From positions 1,490,968 through 1,554,967 of the forward strand of contig NZ_DF968182.1 in the NCBI RefSeq assembly GCF_001192835.1: 64,000 bases of DNA, in the 5' to 3' direction. Below are positions 56,546-64,000 of the stretch, piece by piece (position 1 is the first letter of the stretch; the number at the start of each line of letters is the position of its first letter). This DNA comes from Lentimicrobium saccharophilum. GTDB lineage: Bacteria > Bacteroidota > Bacteroidia > Bacteroidales > Lentimicrobiaceae. A program made the position numbers and the translations under genes. The notes beneath the pieces were generated by a model. That model searched no databases, was not told the DNA's origin, and worked only from the letters and a program-made list of their open reading frames with translations.

Positions 56546-57144
56546 TATTCGCCCCCGAATAAGAGGTTAATGGTTCGCGGACGCATAAAAGACCTGAAAA
56601 AGGCCTGAAAATCCTCGTCGGTGAAACTGATAAGATAGCTGTTGTCCTTGGGTCCGATTTTAAAACCGCCTTTGATGCGGTCGTCAAACTTCACCTCAAC
56701 GCCTCCGGACAACACCTGGTTAAGACGGGTTCCAAAATATTTCTCCAGCGACTGCTGATCTGCTGCCGGCAGGATCAGGGCTGCATCCTGGTTGAAGTGC
56801 TCCAGTGCTTTACGGATGATGTCGCCTATAAAGGATTTGTCGCTTATCACATCTTTCACCGGCGATTCTACCACTTTTGCGGTGATCAGCCCGGCTATCT
56901 GTTGCCTGATGGCACTAATGGCCTGTTTCGACGACATGCGGACCTCCGATTGCGCATTGCGCAGCATCTCATCAGCATTCGCCCTTGCCTGTTTCACAAT
57001 TTCTTCTGCCTCAGTCCTGGCCTTTGCCGTTAATGCAGCGGCTTCCTTACGGGCATTGTCAAGAATAACTGCGGCTTCCTGCTCCGCCTTCTCCACGCCT
57101 TCGTTGTATATCTTCCGGGTGAGTTCCTGAAGTTTATTTTCCAT
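56545..57144 (-). CDS. ntpE: V-type ATPase subunit E (peripheral stalk)
   Basis: 199 residues from the ATG at 57144; a TTG two codons earlier is less likely. The first 90 residues form a long Ala/Glu/Lys helix (YNEGVEKAEQEAAVILDNAR ... IVKQARANADEML), and the C-terminal 100 residues an alpha/beta head. First gene of the operon. Typically it pairs with a small G/H subunit; no such gene is present here. Confidence 0.9.
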   Translation of the reverse strand: MENKLQELTRKIYNEGVEKAEQEAAVILDNARKEAAALTAKARTEAEEIVKQARANADEMLRNAQSEVRMSSKQAISAIRQQIAGLITAKVVESPVKDVISDKSFIGDIIRKALEHFNQDAALILPAADQQSLEKYFGTRLNQVLSGGVEVKFDDRIKGGFKIGPKDNSYLISFTDEDFQAFFRSFMRPRTINLLFGGE

Positions 57145-57168
57145 AAACAACTATTTATCAATTTGTGG

Positions 57169-57176
57169 CAAAATTA
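57169..57176 (-). promoter_or_regulatory. -7 box candidate for the V-ATPase operon
   Basis: TAATTTTG on the minus strand, an exact -7 consensus, 24 bases before the ntpE ATG. A T-tract rather than TTG lies at -33. Confidence 0.5.
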
Positions 57177-57425
57177 GGGCTATTTTTTGAATTGAAAAAC
57201 TAAAACCGGCTTCAAGGCAAACGGTTTTCAAAATTTAGGAATTTTTAAGAATCTATTTATTAATTACTTACCTAAGGCTGATATTGTTAGTAGAATAACA
57301 ATCATTCATCGATCCCCGGTTTCGAAAAAATGATGAAGACTTAAAAATGATCAGGGTTCATATTCTGACACCAGCTGCAGGTTCAAACTTACCCGCCCCT
57401 ACTTACAAACATTCGGCACAGGGGA

Positions 57426-57457
57426 TTGTTTAGCTCTCCCGATTTGTTGTAGTTTTG
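57426..57457 (+). promoter_or_regulatory. Promoter of the metal ABC importer
   Basis: TTG (57426-57428), 21 bases, TAGTTTTG (57450-57457): both elements and spacing match the consensus. It lies 45 bases before the binding-protein ATG. The TTG at 57455 that could extend the reading frame is inside the box, which rules it out as a start. No clear Zur-type palindrome seen. Confidence 0.65.
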
Positions 57458-57502
57458 TATCCGGAAATCAAACAACCGGAAAATATTTTGCAATTTCTCA
57501 TC

Positions 57503-58390
57503 ATGAAACGTTATTTTACCGCCGCTATTCTCTTTGCTGCCTTGATTTCAGGCTCATGCCGGAATCAATCAATAACATCCGAAGGTGAGAAAATCATCAC
57601 TGTAAGTACATTACCACAAAAAACCATTATTACGAAAATTTCAGGGGATAAGTTTTCCGTTAATGTGCTGATACCTGAGGAAGGCAATCATGAGACTTAT
57701 GAGCCCACCTCCAGACAGATGGCAGAGACAGGTAAATCAATGGCATATTTCAAACTTGGCCACCTGGATTTTGAAATCAACTGGCTGGGTAAGTTAGCAC
57801 AGAATTACCCCGGAATGAAGATATATGATACTTCCAAAGATCTTGATCTGATCAGGGGCGCAGAAGTGCAACATGGCGACCATGTGCATCCCGGCGGCGT
57901 GGACCCGCATATCTGGCTTTCGGTTTCGGCCGTAAAAATCCAGGCTGGAAACATGCTGAAAGGACTTATTGAACTGGATCCCGGGAACGCAGCATACTTT
58001 ACTGCCAATTACAACCGCTTTATGGTGGAGCTTGATTCCCTTGACGCGCAGATCAGGCAGACAATCCAGGCCTCCGGGGTCAGAGAATTCATGATTTATC
58101 ATCCGTCACTGGGCTATTTTGCCCGGGATTACAACCTTGAGCAGATCGCCATTGAGCAGGAAGGCAAGGAGCCAAGCCCGCGATATATGAGTAAACTTAT
58201 CACGATCGCCCGCGAAAAGCAGATCAGGGCAATATTTGTATCCAGCCAGTTCAGCAAGCAAAGCGCCCTTTCTCTGGCTTCTCAGTTGAATGCAAGGGTT
58301 GAAGAGTTCAACCCTGTTGACGCCGACTGGATGGAAAACATGCTGGATATTGCCGGCAAAATAGCAGCTTCGAACCGCCAGATGCCCTAA
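57503..58390 (+). CDS. znuA: Zinc/manganese-type ABC transporter substrate-binding lipoprotein
   Basis: 295 residues from the ATG at 57503. Lipobox ending SGSC gives Cys19, so it is a lipid-anchored binding protein. Cluster A-I fold: metal ligands fit His in EEGNHETYEPTSRQ, His in GGVDPHIWLS and His in IYHPSLGYFARDY. A short His-bearing loop QHGDHVHPG precedes the second ligand, as in zinc-specific members, so zinc is favoured over manganese. First of three genes, 5 bases before the ATPase gene. Confidence 0.87.
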   Translation: MKRYFTAAILFAALISGSCRNQSITSEGEKIITVSTLPQKTIITKISGDKFSVNVLIPEEGNHETYEPTSRQMAETGKSMAYFKLGHLDFEINWLGKLAQNYPGMKIYDTSKDLDLIRGAEVQHGDHVHPGGVDPHIWLSVSAVKIQAGNMLKGLIELDPGNAAYFTANYNRFMVELDSLDAQIRQTIQASGVREFMIYHPSLGYFARDYNLEQIAIEQEGKEPSPRYMSKLITIAREKQIRAIFVSSQFSKQSALSLASQLNARVEEFNPVDADWMENMLDIAGKIAASNRQMP

Positions 58391-58395
58391 CACCC

Positions 58396-59151
58396 ATGCA
58401 GGAAATCGTTGAGATACGCAATGCAAGTGCAGGTTACAGCAATGAAGTGGTACTGCACAATGTCAGTCTGAGCATTCAGGAGAAAGATTATATCGGGGTG
58501 ATCGGCCCCAACGGAGGTGGCAAAACCACCCTGGTGAAACTGATTCTCAGGCTGATTCCACCCATGCAGGGAGAAGTGATCTATTACGGTGCAGATCAGC
58601 GTAACCTGATCGGATACCTTCCTCAGGTCAGTAAGACCGACCGGAGTTTCCCGATTTCGGTAAATGAGGTTGTACTCTCCGGACTGATGTCGGCAAATTC
58701 GGGGCTGAGGCGGTTTACCCGCAGCGATAAATCCCGGGCACTGGAAATACTTGAGATGATGGGTATCGCGCACCTCCGGAAGAAAAGCATCGGAGAACTC
58801 TCCGGCGGACAGATGCAACGCGCTTTTCTGGGACGTGCCATCATTTCGGAACCCCGCCTGCTGATTCTTGATGAGCCTAACACCTTTGTGGACAATAAGT
58901 TTGAGCATGATCTCTATGAACTGCTGAGCCATCTGAATGAAAGAATGGCCATTATGATGGTGTCGCACGACGTGGGCACCATTACAACCTATGTGAAAAC
59001 CATCGCCTGTGTAAACCGTAACCTTCATTACCACCGCTCAAACATCATCACCCAGAGTCAGCTTGCGGCCTACAACTGCCCGATACAACTGATCACTCAC
59101 GGCGAGGTGCCCCACACCGTGCTTGGCAAACATCACCATAACCATGACTGA
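58396..59151 (+). CDS. znuC: Metal ABC transporter ATP-binding protein
   Basis: 251 residues. Walker A GPNGGGKTT, signature LSGGQMQR, Walker B LLILDEPNTFVD and switch His in MVSHD are all present. DEPN in place of DEPT is common in metal-importer ATPases of this group. The His-rich end (HGEVPHTVLGKHHHNHD) may sense or bind metal. The permease start lies within its last codons. Confidence 0.93.
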   Translation: MQEIVEIRNASAGYSNEVVLHNVSLSIQEKDYIGVIGPNGGGKTTLVKLILRLIPPMQGEVIYYGADQRNLIGYLPQVSKTDRSFPISVNEVVLSGLMSANSGLRRFTRSDKSRALEILEMMGIAHLRKKSIGELSGGQMQRAFLGRAIISEPRLLILDEPNTFVDNKFEHDLYELLSHLNERMAIMMVSHDVGTITTYVKTIACVNRNLHYHRSNIITQSQLAAYNCPIQLITHGEVPHTVLGKHHHNHD

Positions 59152-59986
59152 GAGTATGTTGCATCTCTTCGAATACGAGTTCTTCCGGAATGCAGTCTGG
59201 GCAGCATTGTTGGCCAGCGTAACCTGCGGAATTGTAGGCAGTTACATCGTTGCCCGGCGTATGGTTTTTATCAGCGGAGGCATCACCCATGCTTCATTCG
59301 GCGGCATCGGCATTGCTTATTATCTGGGATTAAATCCCGTAACCGGAGCAGCGGTTTTCAGTGTTCTCTCCGCTTTGGGTATTGAATATGTTTCGGGTAA
59401 AACCAACGTGCGTGAGGATTCTGCCATCGGGATTCTATGGTCGCTGGGAATGGCGCTGGGGATTATATTTGTGTTTATGACCCCGGGATATGCGCCCAAC
59501 CTGATGTCGTACCTTTTCGGAAGCATCCTGACAGTCGGAAAAACCGACCTCAGGCTGATGCTTGGGCTGAGCGCGATCATCGCACTCTTTTTTATCCGGT
59601 TTTATCACATCATCCTTTTTATTGCTTTCGATGAGGAATATGCCCGTGCCCACCGGGTATCCGTCAGCCTTTTCAAATATATCCTGATCAGCCTGGTAGC
59701 GCTGACCATCGTGATGAATATCCGGATTGTCGGGATTATCCTGGTTATTTCATTCCTGACCATTCCCCAGTCGACTGCAAACCTGTTTACCAAAAACCTC
59801 AGACTAATGATGATCTACTCAGTAATAATAGGGATTATTGGTTCATTGTCAGGCATTTATACATCTTATTACCTGGATATTCCGTCAGGAGCTACCATTA
59901 TTTTCGCTTTCATAATCATATTTGGGATAGCAAAAGCCATTCAGGCTGCAAGAACCAGTGCCGGTATCAGGCGGCAGATCGGTTAA
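59144..59986 (+). CDS. znuB: Metal ABC transporter permease
   Basis: 280 residues from MTESMLHLFEYEF, overlapping znuC by 8 bases; MLHL four codons later is also possible. About eight membrane helices. GSYIVARRMVFISGGITHASFGG is the family start, and the ABC-coupling loop AFDEEYARAHRV follows in the middle. Ends the three-gene operon; the next gene is convergent after 24 bases with no clear terminator. Confidence 0.92.
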   Translation: MTESMLHLFEYEFFRNAVWAALLASVTCGIVGSYIVARRMVFISGGITHASFGGIGIAYYLGLNPVTGAAVFSVLSALGIEYVSGKTNVREDSAIGILWSLGMALGIIFVFMTPGYAPNLMSYLFGSILTVGKTDLRLMLGLSAIIALFFIRFYHIILFIAFDEEYARAHRVSVSLFKYILISLVALTIVMNIRIVGIILVISFLTIPQSTANLFTKNLRLMMIYSVIIGIIGSLSGIYTSYYLDIPSGATIIFAFIIIFGIAKAIQAARTSAGIRRQIG

Positions 59987-60010
59987 CTTTACAAATTAAG
60001 GACTTAATCC

Positions 60011-62074
60011 CTATTTAACGGTTTCTTTCCGGAAGTCAGTAAGGCGGTATACCGTTATGCTGGTATTCTCATATCCGCCGCCATCCTGTTGCTGAAACCT
60101 GAAATTACTGCTCAGGCCTTTTTTAGTAAAATCAGGAATGCATTTTAAAAAACCGGGACCAAAGGAATAGAGCGCATCCAGGAAATAGGCTGTAAGATCG
60201 TAACCCAGGTATGCGTAGCGGAACAATTCCGGTTCCCCGATATAGCGTTCCCTGAAACTGCTGATAAAACGGATCACGTCGGGATCGGAATAATCGACAA
60301 ACCAGGGGGTAAAGAAATGGGCATTCAGCTGATGCAGGTAATTGATGTCCATTTCCATCTCTTCCCATTCAGGCAGGCCTACCACCACGATCTGATACTT
60401 GTCGCGCAGATCATTCAGCCGCCTGAGCAGTGCAGGGATCAGCGCCTTATCAGCTGTGAGCATCAATACAACATTGGTTTTGCCCGGAACCATACTTTGT
60501 ATCAATCCGGCATCGTGGCCCTTGCTGTAAATAACTTCCTTAACCCCGGCGGGATCATCGATAAGCTTCCGGAGTGTACCCGTAAAAACCCCTGCCATCG
60601 AGGCATTTTCGGTATCATTGAGGCGCATTACCACAAAGTTGGCATCACCGAACCGCCCGGCAAGCACCTGAGCTGTGCCATTATATCTGCTCCAACCCGA
60701 AGGCTGTGATTTTACTACATAGGAATTACCGGCAATTATCTCGCTCCTTTGTGAGAGTGGATTGATCACTGGAATTTCATGCTTTGCGGCAAAGGAAGCC
60801 ACCAACTCAAAACTTCGGGCAAACAGGGGCCCGATGATCAGATCCATATTTTCCATTTCAGGATTGCTAAGTATCCTTCTGGTTTTTATTATACCCTCTC
60901 CGGCATCGGCATCGTAAACATGCAGCCTGACATCCATTCCATGGGCAGCCAGGTCATCAACCGCAATCAGTGCACCTTCGTAAAACTGTATAAAATCGAG
61001 AGAACGGTATTCCGAAGGCAGTTTCAGCGACATGGGATCACCGGTGTAAACACTGTCAGCATGTTCGAGGGCAAAGGGAACCATGAGCGCCAGGTTGAAA
61101 GTCCTTTTTACCGGATGAGAGGGAGTGCAGTTCATCGCCGGCAATTCAGGCAGCGCTTCGGCATGCACTGCCCTGCCCAGAACCACAGAATCCTGCTTTA
61201 CTTTCACGTTTCCCGCGGGTGCAGAACCGGGCAATGGGATAAGTAATACTTCATTTTTCTTCAGCGATCCGCCAAGACCGGGATTAGCATTGATAATGGC
61301 CGACATCTCCACGCCATAGCGTCTAGAAATACTATAGAGTGTCTCCTTTCGTTCAACCCTGTGTTCCAGGTATCCATCCTTCCTGCTCCGGGATTGTTCT
61401 GCCGGCCTCTGCACCACCGGTTGCCTGTCAGGGACATATATCACCTGCCCGGTCTGCAGTCCGTTGCTCAAAACCGGATTAAGACCCACCAGTTCATCCA
61501 CTGTGATTCCGAATGCCCTTGAAATTCCGTAAAGGGTTTCCTGTGCACTCACTGTATAGAGTTTCAGACCCGGGCGCGCTTCAGGTTGCGCCGGTTCAGG
61601 GATAATTACCTTCATGCCTATCCGCAGGGTATCTATCCCGGGATTGGCGGCAATGACATCCTTAACGGCAAGGTTATATTGCCTTGCCAAAGCATACCAG
61701 GTTTCTTTGGGTGCAACGATGTGGGATCTCTGCCCATCAACAATGTCGCGGACCGGCAAATCTGCGGGAGTTTCAGTTTTACTGACAGGTTCGGGCGCTG
61801 CCTGAAGTTCTTTAACTGGTATCATCAGCATCTGATCATCTCGGAGCACTTCAGTGAGATCGGGATTTGCCTTTCTGATATCGTCTACCGTTATCTGATA
61901 AGCCTGTGAAATGGCATGAAGGGTCTGCCCCTGTTCAACAAAATGAATATAGTACTGCTTTCCCCTGTAGGTTTCCACAACCTGTGACCGGCGAACGCCT
62001 GTTTCCTGGGCACTGAGACCGGAGATAAAACAAAAAAGGAATAAAAGCCGGATGAAGGTTCTTTTCAAGACCAT
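60011..62074 (-). CDS. Four LysM repeats fused to a type I periplasmic-binding domain
   Basis: 687 residues. Signal peptide (ends GLSAQ). Four LysM modules at about 36-88, 108-155, 172-218 and 232-280, each with Y-x-V-x-x-x-ETLYxIS- and NP-type motifs, which bind peptidoglycan. After a linker, about 330-685 form a Leu/Ile/Val-binding-type two-lobe domain (FNLALMVPFALEH, DLIIGPLFARSFELVASFA, PVINPLSQRS). That combination recalls LpoA-like activators of cell-wall synthases, but the function here is not proven. It lies 25 bases after guaA and is probably co-transcribed. Confidence 0.85.
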   Translation of the reverse strand: MVLKRTFIRLLFLFCFISGLSAQETGVRRSQVVETYRGKQYYIHFVEQGQTLHAISQAYQITVDDIRKANPDLTEVLRDDQMLMIPVKELQAAPEPVSKTETPADLPVRDIVDGQRSHIVAPKETWYALARQYNLAVKDVIAANPGIDTLRIGMKVIIPEPAQPEARPGLKLYTVSAQETLYGISRAFGITVDELVGLNPVLSNGLQTGQVIYVPDRQPVVQRPAEQSRSRKDGYLEHRVERKETLYSISRRYGVEMSAIINANPGLGGSLKKNEVLLIPLPGSAPAGNVKVKQDSVVLGRAVHAEALPELPAMNCTPSHPVKRTFNLALMVPFALEHADSVYTGDPMSLKLPSEYRSLDFIQFYEGALIAVDDLAAHGMDVRLHVYDADAGEGIIKTRRILSNPEMENMDLIIGPLFARSFELVASFAAKHEIPVINPLSQRSEIIAGNSYVVKSQPSGWSRYNGTAQVLAGRFGDANFVVMRLNDTENASMAGVFTGTLRKLIDDPAGVKEVIYSKGHDAGLIQSMVPGKTNVVLMLTADKALIPALLRRLNDLRDKYQIVVVGLPEWEEMEMDINYLHQLNAHFFTPWFVDYSDPDVIRFISSFRERYIGEPELFRYAYLGYDLTAYFLDALYSFGPGFLKCIPDFTKKGLSSNFRFQQQDGGGYENTSITVYRLTDFRKETVK

Positions 62075-62099
62075 AGTTCACTGTGTTTACGAACGGGGA

Positions 62100-63629
62100 T
62101 CATTCCCATTCAATGGTAGCCGGGGGCTTTGAACTGATGTCATATACCACCCGGTTGACCCCTTTTACTTTATTGATGATGTCGTTTGACACTTTTGCCA
62201 GAAAATCATACGGAAGGTGCGACCAGTCGGCGGTCATGCCATCGGTGCTGCCAACGGCCCTGAGCGCCACCACATATTCATAGGTACGTTCATCTCCCAT
62301 CACACCGACTGATTTCACAGGCAACAATATAACGGCCGCCTGCCACACTTCCTTGTATAGTCCTGAAGATTTCAGGCCGTCAATGAAAATGGCGTCGGCC
62401 TCCTGCAGAATACGGATTTTTTCGCGGGTAATTTCCCCGAGGATGCGTATGCCTAAACCCGGCCCCGGAAATGGATGACGGTTCAGAATATCGGGATCAA
62501 TGCCCAGGGTGGTACCCACGCGCCTTACCTCATCTTTAAAAAGGCTTTTCAACGGCTCAACCACCTTAAGTTTCATATAATCGGGCAGCCCGCCCACATT
62601 GTGGTGCGATTTGATGGTGGCCGAAGGTCCATTAACCGAAACGGATTCGATGACATCCGGATAAATCGTGCCCTGTGCCAGCCATTTTACATCACTGATC
62701 AGGTGGGCTTCATGGTCAAATACATCAATAAAGGTTTTTCCGATGGCCTTTCTTTTCTGCTCGGGTTCGCTGATACCATGCAGCGCTTCGAGGAAGCGTT
62801 CCGCAGCATCCACGCCCTTCACGTTGAGCCCCATGTGCTGATAGGAATCCAGCACCCTGGCAAACTCATCTTTGCGCAACAACCCGTTATCCACAAATAT
62901 ACAATGCAGGTTACGGCCAATAGCTTTGTGCAGCAATACGGCAGCCACCGAGGAGTCAACACCGCCCGAAAGCCCGAGCAGCACCTGGTCGTTGCCCAGC
63001 TGAGCCTTCAATTCTGCAACCGTTGATTCTATAAAAGAAGCCGGAGTCCAGTCCTGATGACAACCACAGATGCCCACAATAAAATTCTTCAGCAACACTG
63101 CGCCTTCGGTTGAGTGATAGACTTCTGGATGGAACTGAATGCCCCAGGTAGGCTCGCCCTCAACCTGAAAGCCTGCAATATCCACATCAGCGGTACTGGC
63201 GATTACCTTAAAATGATCAGGTTTGTGCAAAATGGTATCGCCGTGTGACATCCACACCTGACTACCCTGGCTTAAGCCCTTCATCAGCAGATTGGTGATG
63301 TCGATAAAGCCAAGGTTAGCCCGGCCGTATTCCCTGATTTTTGAAGGCATAACTTCGCCCCCCGACGTCTGGGCCAGGTATTGAGCGCCATAGCACACGG
63401 CAAGCAAGGGTACTTTGGACCGGATCTGTGAAAGATCAGGATAAGGTGCATTCTTATCGCGCACCGAAAAAGGGCTGCCCGAAAGGATTACTCCCTTGAT
63501 CCACGGAGTAATCTCAGGGATTTTATTGAAGGGATGAATTTCACAATATACATTTAACTCCCTGACCCTGCGTGCGATGAGCTGAGTGTACTGGGAGCCG
63601 AAATCGAGAATAAGAATGGTTTCCTGCAT
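62100..63629 (-). CDS. guaA: GMP synthase (glutamine-hydrolysing)
   Basis: 509 residues, full length. Class I amidotransferase domain with C79 in [11 protein letters not shown] and [11 protein letters not shown] (His, Glu); ATP-pyrophosphatase loop LSGGVDSS near 222; C-terminal dimerisation domain ending in [16 protein letters not shown]. Makes GMP from XMP. The ATG lies 4 bases after a perfect -7 box, so the mRNA may be nearly leaderless. Confidence 0.97.
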   Translation of the reverse strand: MQETILILDFGSQYTQLIARRVRELNVYCEIHPFNKIPEITPWIKGVILSGSPFSVRDKNAPYPDLSQIRSKVPLLAVCYGAQYLAQTSGGEVMPSKIREYGRANLGFIDITNLLMKGLSQGSQVWMSHGDTILHKPDHFKVIASTADVDIAGFQVEGEPTWGIQFHPEVYHSTEGAVLLKNFIVGICGCHQDWTPASFIESTVAELKAQLGNDQVLLGLSGGVDSSVAAVLLHKAIGRNLHCIFVDNGLLRKDEFARVLDSYQHMGLNVKGVDAAERFLEALHGISEPEQKRKAIGKTFIDVFDHEAHLISDVKWLAQGTIYPDVIESVSVNGPSATIKSHHNVGGLPDYMKLKVVEPLKSLFKDEVRRVGTTLGIDPDILNRHPFPGPGLGIRILGEITREKIRILQEADAIFIDGLKSSGLYKEVWQAAVILLPVKSVGVMGDERTYEYVVALRAVGSTDGMTADWSHLPYDFLAKVSNDIINKVKGVNRVVYDISSKPPATIEWE

Positions 63630-63633
63630 GCCG

Positions 63634-63660
63634 CAAAGATAGAAAAAAGCACTCAGACAA
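63634..63660 (-). promoter_or_regulatory. Promoter of guaA, almost touching the start codon
   Basis: On the minus strand TTG (63660-63658), 16 bases, TATCTTTG (63641-63634), an exact -7 consensus. Only CGGC separates the box from the ATG. Confidence 0.65.
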
Positions 63661-63770
63661 TCCTTCGGACATCAGGTTGAATATTCTCTGCTGACGGGCG
63701 CCGCCTTAACTGATTATTCCTTATGTCTTTCAGACCGGTATAAGTCAACCCGGTCAAACTGCACAACCAA

Positions 63771-64000
63771 TCAGCAGATGCGTTTACCGCCATCGCTGGT
63801 TTCAGCCACATAAAACGCGGGGGTCAGACCGGTTTTTTCCTTGTATCCGGCACCTGCACGGCTGATAAATTCTTCTATTGCCTCATCTTTCACCAGGCTT
63901 ACCGTGCACCCTCCAAAACCGCCGCCGGTCATGCGTGAGCCAAGCACTCCTTCAATGCCAAGAGATGATTCCACCATGGCATCAAGCTCCGGTCCGGTAA
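63771..64000 (-). CDS. galK: Galactokinase, C-terminal part
   Basis: 76 codons of the 3' end; the rest lies beyond the window. GSRMTGGGFGGCTVSLV is GHMP-kinase motif 3 as found in galactokinases (phosphorylation of galactose at C1), and the end, GLTPAFYVAETSDGGKR, also fits GalK. Nothing else of the gene can be judged. Confidence 0.85.
   Translation of the reverse strand, partial: TGPELDAMVESSLGIEGVLGSRMTGGGFGGCTVSLVKDEAIEEFISRAGAGYKEKTGLTPAFYVAETSDGGKRIC

Noticed and set aside
57145-57502. Small gene or RNA in the V-ATPase/metal importer divergent gap
   Set aside because: Only promoter elements at both ends could be supported; the middle holds no stable stem or coding frame.

Overview
The window reads as chromosomal DNA of a Bacteroidota bacterium, probably Bacteroidales-like and free-living. 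The evidence is direct: promoter boxes of the TAnnTTTG type, type IX secretion (T9SS) C-terminal domains on three proteins, HmuY-type haem proteins, a DUF4294 protein next to clpX, and a V-type ATPase operon with DUF2764. No rRNA, tRNA or CRISPR array was found by eye.

Layout. 1-4.8 kb: start of a sugar transferase, a lipoprotein, a Gfo/Idh oxidoreductase, divergent pcm, then a 1.1-kb repeat-filled gap. 4-9.5 kb (minus): DUF2271-like protein, TonB receptor, miaA, glycosyltransferase. 9.5-12.06 kb (plus): aromatic amino acid hydroxylase and an orphan TrpF-like protein. 12.06-25.3 kb: a visibly AT-rich accessory region with membrane proteins, an AraC/GH92/GH127 glycan locus, an antiporter, an intact IS4-type element with a 9-bp target duplication, small proteins and a decayed methyltransferase. 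25.5-31.5 kb: repeats, then a haem-uptake locus (small His-bearing membrane protein, T9SS HmuY-like protein, FRAP/NPNL TonB receptor, HmuY lipoprotein). 31.5-36.2 kb: flavin reductase, fahA, hppD, hmgA, the lower tyrosine pathway, which the hydroxylase at 9.6 kb could feed. 36.4-49.5 kb: secreted M6 and C10 peptidases around clpX, clpP and tig. 49.6-57.1 kb: V-ATPase operon E-DUF2764-A-B-D-I-K. 57.5-60 kb: zinc-type ABC importer. 60-64 kb: LysM/periplasmic-binding fusion, guaA, and the end of galK.

The most unusual material is in the accessory region. A module recurs three times (about 12.15, 20.38 and 21.95 kb): a promoter-like box, a 35-40-nt leader, a 9-13-codon micro-ORF reading M-x-A-G-A-x-D-C, then a GTT-led boundary ahead of an unrelated gene. 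Differences between copies are mostly synonymous, as expected if the peptide is translated. In two blocks the boundary at the 5' side is matched by its reverse complement just after the gene (8/8 and 9/10 bases), inside long nested palindromes, which resembles integron-type cassettes although no integrase is in view. The 3' end of the TrpF-like gene is also duplicated (about 91 % over 90 bp) 8.2 kb away, bracketing the AT-rich block.

The V-ATPase rotor subunit keeps all five residues that bind Na+ in Enterococcus hirae NtpK, which predicts a sodium-coupled enzyme. All assignments rest on reading motifs and context; no database search was run.
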